Source: Stramonita haemastoma
Taxonomy: Eukaryota; Mollusca; Gastropoda; Neogastropoda; Muricidae
Assembly (NCBI GenBank): GCA_030674155.1
Contig: CM060316.1
Coordinates: 84,166,541-84,230,540 of the forward strand
DNA length: 64,000 nt
Reading direction: 5' to 3'
Below are positions 11,251 through 20,393 of this stretch, piece after piece; within the stretch, counting starts at the first letter, position 1, and each line of letters opens with the position of its first letter. The notes beneath the pieces are model-generated. The model saw only the letters and a list, made by a program, of their open reading frames with translations, was not told where the DNA came from and did not search any database. The position numbers and the translations under genes are program-made.

Positions 11251-12275
11251 CCTGGATGCAAAGGTAACAGGCCTCGGCCCCTCGGATGTTCCTGTAGGAG
11301 TATTGCTCCTAGGCCATAGCTGCTAGCATCAGCACTGACTGTTGTTGCCTTGTATGGGTCGAAGAATGCCAGGGTTGGGGCCTCTGTCAGCATTTCTCGG
11401 ATCTTGGCTGCTGCTTCCAACTGTGCTGGTCCCCAGGTCCATTCTCGATTCTTCTCCAGCAGCTCACTAATGGGTTTCAGAACAGTGGACAAGTCCGGCA
11501 GGTACCGCCCCAGGTAGTTCACCATTCCCATGAAGCGTCTCAGCTCTGGCAGGTTCGTCGGATCTGGCATTTCGAGGATTGCCCTAATCTTCATTGGGTC
11601 TGGTGATACCCCTTCATGGCTGATCTTGTGTCCTAGAAACTGAACCTCCCTCTTCTTGAACTCGCACTTGCCTCTGTTCAACTTCAAATTTGCTGCTGTG
11701 AGTTTCTCTATGACCCGATCCAGCTGACGGTCATGTTCTTCTTCTGTCTTTCCAAAGACCAAGATGTCATCTATGTAGCTGATCACATTGGTCTCATCTC
11801 TCAGGATCCCTTCTACGATCCTCTGGAAGATCTCTGGGGCGCTGCTAATGCCAAATGGCAGTCGCTTGTAATAGAAACGGCCACAAGGCGTGATGAATGT
11901 GGTCAATTCTGCAGTGGCAGGGTCTAACGGAATTTGATAAAATCCCTGTGCGGCATCCAGCTTGCTGAAGAATTTAGCGTCTTTTAATTTGGGGAGAATG
12001 TCTTCGATTGTAGGAATTATGTATCTCTCCCGCTTGAGGGCCTGGTTAAGTTTTCTGAAATCTGTACAGATTCTCACTGCTCCTGAGGGCTTCAGGACTG
12101 GCACCATAGGTGCACACCAGTCTGCTGGTTTGGTTATCTCTTCAATTATGTCGCTACTCTTCATTTTCTCCAATTCTTCTCTGACCTTCTTAACTAGAGG
12201 ATCGGAACTCGTCTTGCTGTCATAACAGAATGTGGTTGTATATTTTCCTTGAGTGTTATGTAAATTGGGTCGCAC
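11244..12275 (-). pseudogene. Gypsy reverse transcriptase with start of RNase H
   Basis: 343 codons. RT motifs in order: PSGAVRICTDFRKLNQ, FSKLDAAQGFYQIPL, RLPFGISSAPEIFQ, the catalytic YIDD box (ISYIDDILVFG, about 11764-11790), FLGHKIS and the MGMVNYLGRYLP connection. It ends in the first RNase H block VSADASSYGLGAILLQ before a frameshift. It would copy element RNA to DNA primed from tRNA. Domain content and order are complete for Gypsy RT. Confidence 0.92.
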
Positions 12276-12628
12276 TTCACAGGATCACTGTTAGACCCTG
12301 AAAACAGCTCTTCCTCCGTCCTCACTACATTTATCCTCTTTACAAGCTCTAGTCTGTCCGCTTCTTCCCTTCCCAGCAGACAGTCTGTTTGTGCATTCAC
12401 AACGTACAATTTCAAGTTGTACTTCTTTCCCCTGACCTTCACATCGACCTTTATAGTTCCCCTGCAGTCCAGTACTCCCCCTGGGCTCCTCAACACTGTT
12501 CTGGTCCGAGTTATTTTGGTTTGGGTCGCACAGTATTGTAGAGAGAGAGAGGAATAACTGAGACATCTGCTCCCGTGTCTATTTTGAATGTGGCCTGCTT
12601 GTTGTGGAGGGGGATGTCCACAGTCCAT
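12194..12628 (-). pseudogene. Gypsy protease C-terminal half and PR-RT linker
   Basis: The useful part (about 12530-12250) reads CRGTIKVDVKVRGKKYNLKL and DCLLGREEADRLEL, the second half of a retropepsin with the LLGR motif. The first half with the catalytic DTGAD is in the gag-side frame. The frames part at a (GA)n run near 12540, a likely slippage site. Confidence 0.75.
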
Positions 12629-13520
12629 GCTTCAGTAGCTTTCTTCCTGCCCATCAACATGATGTACGCATCCTCTAGATGTTCGTCCTCTTCGTCATAT
12701 TCTTCTTGTACCAGGTTCACTGAAGCTTTGCCTTTGCACATTCTTGATCTTGGAAAGTGGTTCATCTCGCCACATTTCCGGCATTGTTTGTTATATGCTG
12801 GGCATCTTCTTTGTGCATGAGTACTTGCGCAGAATCTACAGTCCTGAATCATGACGTCTCTTCTTCCTCCTCCTCTTGCTCCACTGCCACCACATGATGA
12901 GGAATATCCTCTGGGACTTCTACTTGGGCCATCTTTACCTTGGTGTTGACTTCTACCCCTGCCTCTCTGCACAAAAGCAACCTCACAGTCTTCTTCACTC
13001 ATGTGTCGCTGTGCTTGTAATTGTGTTTTCACGAGCTCGTATTGACGAACGATTATAATGGCTTTTTGAAGTGTTAAGTCAGCTTCTAGTTGCAGTTTTT
13101 CAGATAGGTGTGGGTCCTGTACGCCCAAGACGAGTCTATCCCTAATAGTGTTTTCTTTGTCTAGGAAGTCCGCTGTTTCCGCCAAATCATACAAGGCCCT
13201 AACGTACTCTTCCATGGTCTCCCCTATCTGCTGGTTACATTTGTGGAAAACAGCTCGCTCGTGGATTACATTTCTTTTTGACATAAAGTATTCTGTGAAG
13301 GCCTTCTCGACTTCTACATAATTTTTCTTTTGTTCTGTGAGGGTTAATTGATTGAAGACACGGTCTGCTTCTGGTCCCATTATGTACACAAATGGATCTC
13401 TCCGGACTTCTCAGTCAACTTAGTAATCAGTCTATATCTTCTGAATCCGTCTCTCCATTGAGTCTACAAACCTGGCTCTTTAAAGTTAAACTCCTCTGGG
13501 GGCTTTATTCCTGATGCCAT
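12511..13520 (-). pseudogene. Gypsy Gag with CCHC knuckles and start of protease
   Basis: The main frame (13389-12511) contains the capsid-like helical region (residues 1-110), a basic Arg/Gly linker, the C-x2-C-x4-H/C-x4-C knuckles (CRFCASTHAQRRC and CRKCGEMNHFPRSRMC) and the protease active site DTGADVSVIP (about 12566-12592). The natural start is probably the ATG at 13520 (MASGIKPPEEF...), separated from the main frame by a stop and a frameshift between 13390 and 13470. Packages element RNA if intact. Confidence 0.85.
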
Positions 13521-13765
13521 CTTTGTGTGTGCCTAGACCATTTATCACTGGTGAAACAAAGCTCTAACCTAGGCCTACTTTCACTTTGGTGAGTAGTTAT
13601 CACTCGGACACTCAGTTTCGTCTAAGTCTGAAAGTTGTCTGCAAATTCATAAACATGGACCAGTCTCGTGCACTAAGTTTCAGGAGCTGCACTGTTTTGA
13701 CTTTTAATGATATACTAGTTCCACCATTCTGGTCTCTAGGTCCGTTTACAGTCTATTAATGTTTA

Positions 13766-13778
13766 ACTTCTGACACCA
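13766..13778 (-). promoter_or_regulatory. Primer-binding site complementary to tRNA-Leu
   Basis: Directly inside the 5' LTR the minus strand reads tggtgtcagaagt. Its complement, acttctgacacca, matches the 3' end plus CCA of animal tRNA-Leu(CAA) as I recall it. The site abuts the LTR with no gap. Confidence 0.75.
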
Positions 13779-13943
13779 TGTTTCGTTATGTACACACACA
13801 CACTGCTCACTCCCTAGCTCACTGCCTCAACAGACACACCCCGTCAGTTGGCTCGTTACCTTGCAGACTGCCGCTCTTTATTCTCAGCTGAAAAGTGTCT
13901 TTTTACGGCAATCGCCAAATATACGCACAGCAACCATGTCACA
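13779..13943 (-). repeat. 5' LTR of the Gypsy element
   Basis: 165 bp, TG...CA ends, nearly identical to the copy at 5466-5633. It would contain the promoter for minus-strand transcription; no TATA box is obvious. Confidence 0.95.
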
Positions 13944-13948
13944 GTAAC
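13944..13948. repeat. Target-site duplication of the Gypsy element (right)
   Basis: gtaac, matching 5461-5465. Confidence 0.85.
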
Positions 13949-13962
13949 CAATTAGATAAATA

Positions 13963-13982
13963 GGCTAGATAGATAGATAGAC

Positions 13983-14072
<90 letters not shown>
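13963..14072. repeat. (GATA)n microsatellite
   Basis: About 26 GATA units, one interrupted by GACA. Confidence 0.95.
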
Positions 14073-14073
<1 letters not shown>

Positions 14074-14179
14074 CATCAGTCTATTTACTCGACCTGAAAG
14101 AAATTGTACCTGTAGTGCTTTTTGTGAAAATCTTTTAAAAGTGCAGTCAATATGTGTGTTTATTTATTTGTCTATTCTG

Positions 14180-14430
14180 TTATTTCGAGTATAATGGAAT
14201 AAGCACTCGTGTGCTGTTTTGCATCCAGTCCCCGTGTGTATGTAGTTTTGTAAATTTTGGCACCCTTTCCCACCTGCACACAATGGCCTTATCTTTCGAA
14301 ACGTGGAACAGGTGTTACCTTGTGTGCAAGATGTTCTGCGTGCATTTGCACGTGGAGTCACCGTTAATAGTTTCATCTGAAGGACTTTTTGGGGGAGTGG
14401 AGTCGGCCCTGATGTTAACTTCGGGGTGTG
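14180..14430 (-). mobile_element. Degraded SINE (family A), minus orientation
   Basis: The reverse complement of the family-A body is recognisable: 'tgcatccagtccccgtgtgt', 'tttcgaaacgtggaacagg', 'caagatgttctgcgtgc', and 'ggagtggagtcggccctgat' next to 'gttaac'. The tRNA head is missing or lost in the (TG)n that follows. Confidence 0.7.
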
Positions 14431-14577
14431 TATGTGTGTGTGTGTGTTTGTGTTGTGCGGCGCGCGTGTGCGCATGCGGGGGATTTTGATATGAAATATC
14501 TTGGAATGTTTTGAATAAATATCAACCATATACCGTTTTATATATTTAACACATATATATAATACATTGTACAAAAT

Positions 14578-14597
14578 ATTATATATATAAATATTAT

Positions 14598-14630
<33 letters not shown>

Positions 14631-14634
14631 TATA

Positions 14635-14686
<52 letters not shown>

Positions 14687-14688
14687 CT
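14578..14688. repeat. (TA)n microsatellite
   Basis: Interrupted TA tract of about 100 bp. Confidence 0.95.
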
Positions 14689-14859
14689 TATCAGTGTGTG
14701 TGCCAGTGTTTCAATTGCCTTCATGTGCTTCTGATTAAAGTTGTTTTTTTTTAATTTGCTTTTTGTTTTACTAAGTCCACTCGACTTTATCCATACATTA
14801 TCTTAAAAATGAGCTCAGACTTCTCTTGACTTTCTGACTAGCCTAGTGGCTTATAAAAA

Positions 14860-15310
14860 AGATCATCCCTTCACCCGGAAGCTAAAGCTGGAGTGAGGCC
14901 TCTATTACATCAACAGGATTCGAAGTTTTACGCTAAGCCAAAGCCCAGTTAAGTATGACGTCACCAGCATTCCTGCTTTTCTCATTAAATTTTCCCTTTA
15001 CGCCGTCCATGAAAATAAAAAGAGATGACCTGTGCTCAAATAAAATTATACAGTTCATGTTTGTAAGCTGTGTCCGTGGGAGAGAAAAACATAATAATCC
15101 GTACAAAAAAGCAGCTAAGTATAATTTTACCGGTGACCAAGTCCGACATCAGCAAGTTAGAACATATAGCCTACCAACAGGAAGCGAAGAAAGACAACGT
15201 GCTTGCCTTGGCCTACGCATGGGCCCTTGCGACTTCGGCGCAACAACAGAAAAGATCGCCGTACTGCCTAAGTTTTAGTGAACTGATCGGTCCCTCCTCA
15301 ACATAAGGTA
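14860..15310 (+). promoter_or_regulatory. Candidate promoter and 5' untranslated exon
   Basis: The stretch holds an ETS-type motif (cccggaag, 14874-14881) and a perfect CRE (tgacgtca, 14956-14963). It is locally richer in CpG than its surroundings and ends in a good splice donor (ataag|gtaact, near 15306/15307). The next plus-strand acceptor in front of a gene is the one before the EXOSC5 start at 19547. I infer that this could be the EXOSC5 promoter and first, noncoding exon. Short open frames here (14955-15278, 15070-15306) match nothing I know. Confidence 0.3.
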
Positions 15311-15414
15311 ACTTTGTTTTTTTTTCTATTCCATTATTTTAAATCTACTTATTTCGAGGTAATTGGTTCTTCTAACATCGAACATGCTATCAAACTTGTG
15401 GGGTTCAAAAGATC

Positions 15415-15740
15415 AGAACAGCCTAGTGGTCAGAACATTGCGCTCGCAGTTTGTCGACCCGAGTTCGATTCCCGTTCGAGGTGATTTTTCCGCTGGAGTT
15501 AACATCAGTGCTGACTCCACTCTCCCCAAAAGTCTTTCAAATGAGACTGTAAACCGAGGCCCCGTGTACGAACGCACGCAGAACATCTTGCGCCCACGTT
15601 AAATCCTGTTCCGCTTTTCATAAGAGTAGGCTATTGTGTGCCAGTGGGAACTGATGACAATATTTACAAAACTGCATACACACGGAGACTGTATGAAAAG
15701 AAGTATATGAGTGCTTAGTCCATTACCCTCGATATAAAAG
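15415..15740 (+). mobile_element. tRNA-derived SINE (family A)
   Basis: Box A 'gcctagtggtcagaacattg' at 15421, box B gagttcgattcc at about 15461, then the same body and 3' block as the copy at 4760. It ends in an A-rich tail. Good preservation. Confidence 0.85.
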
Positions 15741-16030
15741 AATAATAATTAATAAAAAAAAAACAACAACCAGACAAAACAAAAAAAACATGTTAGAAGA
15801 GGAGGAAAGGACCAGGCAAAGAATGAAACAGGATCAGGGTTTTGTCTGGACTCAGAGAGGGGGAGGGGGGAACTTTAGAGAGGAAAAGCATGGACACTGC
15901 CCATGTAGGCCTAGCAGTAGGCTAATGTAGAATCATTAGAATGTGACGAGCCTTGTGACGACAGTGGTAATGAAGATACTCAGATAGCAAACAAGGCTTA
16001 TGTTTTGCACTAGCCTCAGGGATGATTTTT

Positions 16031-16324
16031 TAGCCGCCATTGTAGTCTAGTGGTTAGGGCGTTGGACTCGTAATCTAAAGGTTGCGGGTTCGACCCCAGC
16101 TTTCGGCTATGGCGTTGTGCCCTTGGAAAAGGCACTTTACGGCTATTTTCTCACCCCACCCAGGTGTAAAAGGGGTACCAACCTTGTGTTGGGGGTTAAC
16201 CCTGCGATAGACTGGCGTCCTATCTAGGGGGGAGTCTATGACTCTCAGTCGATTAACGCCACAGAAACCGGGATAAGCACCGGCCTGATGAGCCTTAGGC
16301 TCGGGACAGACTTTAACTTTTTAA
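16031..16324 (+). mobile_element. tRNA-derived SINE (family B)
   Basis: Head with box A (tagtctagtggttagggcg, 16042) and box B (ggttcgacccc, 16087-16097). The body has 'ggcactttacggctattttc', 'cctgcgatagactggcgtcc' and 'gactctcagtcg', ending 'gctcgggacagactttaa'. Flanks show a short direct repeat cagggatg (16017-16024 and 16325-16332), extended imperfectly by T-rich sequence. A second copy is at 54046-54314. Confidence 0.85.
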
Positions 16325-16332
16325 CAGGGATG

Positions 16333-18350
16333 TTTTCAGAGTATTCAAGGCAGCTGCCACAACCACTGGAGTAAGATGATGAAACATTCAAAACAAACAT
16401 TAGGCTATTCAAAACTTTTAAGACACAAATTTATATAATCACTAAATCAGTTGTCAGCAACTTAGCATAGCAGTTTAAGCACACATCAGACACTGGAGAG
16501 AGAAAAGCAGAATACTGAAGTGAATGCTGATCATGGTTTTAAAACATTCCACGCTGCATGAAAGATATTGCACGGCAGTCATTTACCCCCACTTTCTGCT
16601 ACTCTGTCTCAGACGTTGGTACTTGAGCCCTGATCATAATTTTAATAATCTAATCTTAGCTCACGCACTTACTGCATGGAGGTCGCTGAAGATAGCGTGG
16701 TGTCCTTTTCACTGAACATTACAGTGGAGAAAAATGACCACATGGATTTTGTTTTCTAACTTTTCAGTACTTTGTGATAATGTTGGCAGAATTATTGAGG
16801 TGTATTCAAATTTCAATGCAGTGTTCTCTCGTTGTTGTGAAGAAGTAAATTGGAATCAATATGTTCGATCTGTGTAGGAGTTATAACAAAAAGTAACAGC
16901 TGGATTGGATGTTCATGTCACTTGCTTTTCTTTGTTTTGTATTGAGAGTGGTAATTTTTGCGCCAGTGACGTAAATTGATCACAATTTTCCGTCTGAATT
17001 CAGATAAATTTGACTTTGGCAAAGTCAGGATTGTAATCTTAATGTTTCATTTTAAACTTCCTTCAATATTTTTGTACATATCTAGTCAACATGTTCATCA
17101 TTTTTGAAGGGTTAAAATCTGGAGAAAATCTTGTCAATTTTTCTATCAAGCGTGATGAGTGTGTGTGTTGAGTCAACAAGCCTGCCGCACGCAGTGCTCT
17201 TGTCTTATGTAACGTAAGGTTTGCCATCTTTTTAGCCATCCACCTCTAGGCCATCTGCGTGAGCATGCGATGGTTTGAGACACAAAGGTAGGAGGAGGGT
17301 GAAAAAGAAAGGAAGGGGTGTGGGGGGTAAAAAGACAGGGTGCTCTAATTATTAATTTAACTGTGGACTGACTGGTGGGGGATAGGTGCACTGTGATTGC
17401 AACATTTGAAGCAATGATCATGATGCATTTTAAGATCACAATAACGACTCCGTTAAAGTATGTGAGATTTTATCGTACACAAACCCCACATATCTGATAA
17501 GAAAAGTTCATAAGGAGTGTTAGGCATCCAAAGATTTAAGAATAATGGAATACATACATGTTTTTTGTTTGTGGGGGTTCGTTGGTTAGAGTCCAGTACA
17601 CAATGGTGAAGTATTTTGTATCAACCATCTTTACCATCATTTAAGGCAAAAATTCAAACTCAGGGATGTGTCCCAAACATAACACTGTGTCCATGTGCTT
17701 TTGAGGGGGAGGGTGTCATCCATTACTATGTACAAATGTGACTCTCAGAAAAGCATGAATGGATTTTTGAATGTGTGTGTGCAAGATGCTCTGCATGCAT
17801 TGCACATAGCCTGTGCATGCATTTGCACATGAAGCCTGTGTGTATAATGATAATCTTACATTTATAGACTCCTCTTCTTCTCTTGTTTGTTACACCATCA
17901 GATTTGTCTGGAAAATAATGCATCTTTCCATCTCTCTTGTGGATGTACAGCTGGTACTTTATAGTCTCATCAAAGGACTTTAGGGGAGTAAGTCAGTACA
18001 AATTCAACTCAGGGTCAAATCCCAGGCCATTAGTTACACTGTAACACTAGTGATCAAATGTATCTCTTTTTAAAAAAAGACTTAAGAAGGTACAAGGGTG
18101 ATATCACTACAGACACACCTCTCTCTCCTGTGTTCATATCAGGGACTGGATGTAAAAATATAAAATAACAAAGCACAGGAGTCCTTATTCCAGTATCCTT
18201 CAATAAATATAATAATAAAAGAATAAAATATTACTCTCCTTGCTTTTGGCTGGATGTAAAAAAAAAATGGTTAATGCTTAATCTGTATTACCCTCAGAGA
18301 AAAAAAACTAAATAGAAGATAAATTTGTTTTATTTGTTCTCTCACTCAAA
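16333..18350. other. Noncoding AT-rich region with SINE remnants
   Basis: No gene was found. At about 17700-18010 there are eroded minus-orientation fragments of SINE family A ('caagatgctctgcatgca', 'tcatcaaaggactttagggg'). At about 18130-18210 there is a plus-orientation fragment of its 3' block ('gggactggatgtaaaaat'). Confidence 0.5.
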
Positions 18351-18367
18351 TGTATTTTCACTGGATG

Positions 18368-18421
18368 TGTGTGCGTGACATGTGAGATGGTGTGGTGTTT
18401 GTGTGTGTGTGGTTGTGTGTG

Positions 18422-18454
<33 letters not shown>

Positions 18455-18745
18455 TCATCTCTCTCTCTCTTTCTGCAACTCATCCTCTCTGTTCTCTCTC
18501 TACTGCTCTCTTCTCTCTCTCTTCTCTTCTCTCTCGATCTCACTTCTCTCTCTCTCTCTCCTCTTATCTATCTCTCACCTCTCTACACTCTCACCATCAA
18601 ACACACACACAACACAACACACACACTCACACAACACCACACACACACACACACACTCCACACACACACACACAACACTGCAACACAGCAATCACACCAC
18701 AACACACACCTTACAACACACACAGTCAGCACAACAAACATACAC
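18368..18745. repeat. (TG)n - (TC)n - (CA)n composite low-complexity tract
   Basis: A TG/TTG arm (18368-18452), a pyrimidine TC-rich centre (18453-18595), then a CA/CAA arm (18600-18745). The arms are mutually complementary. Open frames over it are compositional artefacts. Confidence 0.9.
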
Positions 18746-19016
18746 CACTTGTCAATCAGTTTGTACTTACATGCGTGTCAGCATCAGGCACACAAAACAC
18801 AATTGAAAAATCAATTTTCTACAAAGCTTAAAAGGAAACCCCACGCAATAATCAATATGTAATTGCTGATCAAAAGAATTGTTTTTACTTTAAAAGCATT
18901 AAAAATATGCAAGAAAGTCTAAATTAGAACATATTTATGATTTGAAACAAGAATGCTAAAATAGACTTCTTTTTGTAATTTAATTTTTTTAGTGGGAATG
19001 TGCAAGACTTGGCGTT

Positions 19017-19546
19017 TGTGATTTTCAGTTTTTGCTCACTACATTTCTTTCACCAGATCATTGTGTGCAAGACTGTGCGTTCTGTGATTTTCAGTTTTTC
19101 TGCACTGCATTTCTCACTCGATCATGCAATGATATTACCTGGTTCTGTGATTTTCATTTTTGGTGGACTGCATTTTACTAGAAATGATCAATTGAATAAC
19201 TGTACACTCTGTGATTTTGTTTTTGGTGCACTGCATCTCACCAGATGATTGTGTGATGCAAACTTACCTCTGTGATTTCAGTTGTTTGGTGCACTGCATT
19301 TCTCACTAGTGATCGTGTGATGCAAGTCTTGTACACTCTGTGATTTTCAGTTTTTGGTGCACTGCATTTCTCACCCAGATGATTGTGTGATGCAAGACCT
19401 GTACACTCTGTGATTTTTAGTTCTTGGTGCACTGCATTTCTCACCCAGATGATCGTGTGATGCAAGACCTGTACACTCTTGTGATTTTCAGTTTTCGGTG
19501 CACTGCATTTCTTTTCCTCACCCAGATGATCGTGTGATTTGCAGAG
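19017..19546 (+). repeat. Minisatellite (~61-71 bp unit, 8 units) abutting the EXOSC5 start
   Basis: Units begin 'gtgattttcagtttttggtg' and contain 'gcactgcatttctcaccc' and 'agatgatcgtgtgatgcaag'. Starts are near 19017, 19082, 19146, 19211, 19272, 19340, 19410 and 19481. The right-hand units are the most alike. The last unit ends in 'gtgatttgcag' followed by agATGG, the EXOSC5 start. Each unit carries acceptor-like attttcag/cacccag sequences. Confidence 0.88.
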
Positions 19547-20221
19547 ATGGAAACCCCGGAGACAGCAGAGGGGTCAACAGCCAGCCTGACTGCGGTGAGC
19601 TGCACACTGGGGGAGCTGTCCCAGGCTGATGGCAGTGCCTCGGTGACTCAGGGCAGCACCTCGGTCCTGGTGGCTGTGTATGGACCCTGCGAGGTGAGGA
19701 TCTCCAAAGAAATCCTGGACAGGGCCACCGTGGAGGTCTTCGTCAAGCCCAAAGCCGGGCTGCCAAACTGCGCCGACAAGTACCTGGAACAGAACATCCG
19801 TGAGGTGTTTGAAGCCAGCCTGAATGTCCATGACCACCCGAGATCGTCCATCACCATCGTGTCGCAGGAGCTGCAGGATGATGGGGCGCTGCTGGCGGCC
19901 AGCATCAACGCCGCCTGCCTCGCTCTGCTGGATGCCAGCGTCAGCATGAAGTTCCTCGTGGCAGCAGTCACTGCCGTCATCCTCAAAGACGGAACGATCG
20001 GTTTGGTGCCACAGGAAACGGAGTCTGACCCTTCCGACGTGTCGGCAACCTTGACTGTGGTGTATCAGGATCGGACTTTTGATATTGTAGGGGTGTCCTC
20101 CTCGGGAAAGTTTACCCCTCAGCAGTATGAGAAGTGTATCGCTGTGTGCCGCGAGGCCAGCAAGAAAGTGTTTCAGTTTTACCGGGATTCTCTTCAAAAG
20201 AAGTTGTCCAAGTTAATCTGA
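19547..20221 (+). CDS. EXOSC5: Exosome complex component RRP46 (EXOSC5)
   Basis: 224 residues, close to the 235 of the human protein, collinear with it over nearly its whole length. It is a single RNase PH fold. Conserved blocks include the LSQADGSASVTQGSTSVLVA strand near residues 26-45, VYGPCEVRISKEI, the SITIVSQ strand, the DGALLAASINAACLALLDA helix and a C-terminal QFYRDSLQKKLSK helix. RRP46 is one of six RNase PH-like subunits forming the ring of the nine-subunit RNA exosome, which threads RNA to RRP44/RRP6 for 3'-5' processing and decay in nucleus and cytoplasm; animal RRP46 is not itself catalytic. The start is the first ATG after a plausible acceptor (gatttgcag), with purine at -3 and G at +4. 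The coding region has no intron, unlike the human gene, so a retrocopy cannot be excluded, but the frame is intact. Confidence 0.95.
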   Translation: METPETAEGSTASLTAVSCTLGELSQADGSASVTQGSTSVLVAVYGPCEVRISKEILDRATVEVFVKPKAGLPNCADKYLEQNIREVFEASLNVHDHPRSSITIVSQELQDDGALLAASINAACLALLDASVSMKFLVAAVTAVILKDGTIGLVPQETESDPSDVSATLTVVYQDRTFDIVGVSSSGKFTPQQYEKCIAVCREASKKVFQFYRDSLQKKLSKLI

Positions 20222-20253
20222 ATGTGTAAGGGATGGTAAAGTGTGTGTGAATG

Positions 20254-20302
<49 letters not shown>

Positions 20303-20303
20303 T

Positions 20304-20368
<65 letters not shown>

Positions 20369-20393
20369 GAGAGAGAGAGAGAGAGTTCACAGT
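20254..20393. repeat. (TG)n(GA)n microsatellite in the EXOSC5 3' region
   Basis: About 95 bp of TG with one GG break, then GA-rich sequence, starting 33 bp after the EXOSC5 stop codon. Confidence 0.95.

Larger units (their letters stand above)
5466..13943 (-). mobile_element. Gypsy-type LTR retrotransposon with a nested LINE
   Basis: A complete element in minus orientation. It has 168-bp (5466-5633) and 165-bp (13779-13943) LTRs that begin TG and end CA, a 5-bp target duplication, a PBS next to the right LTR and a purine-rich tract next to the left LTR. Gag with a zinc knuckle, protease, RT, RNase H and integrase are in the standard Gypsy order. Excluding the LINE (7374-10631) and one copy of its target duplication, the element is about 5.2 kb. 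The LTRs differ by only a couple of substitutions and a few short indels, so insertion was fairly recent, yet the coding region carries several frameshifts and stops. The RNase H/integrase sequence resembles K02A2.6/Mag-like elements; this lineage call is from memory. No env-like frame is present. Confidence 0.95.

Noticed and set aside
15070..15306. 78-codon plus-strand ORF as an N-terminal coding exon of EXOSC5
   Set aside because: It ends in a stop just before the donor and does not resemble the EXOSC5 N terminus; at most it is untranslated.
16042..16110. tRNA gene
   Set aside because: Has A and B boxes but does not form a complete tRNA and continues into a SINE body.
19574..20197. 207-codon minus-strand ORF across EXOSC5
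   Set aside because: Antisense shadow of a GC-rich conserved gene; no similarity of its own.
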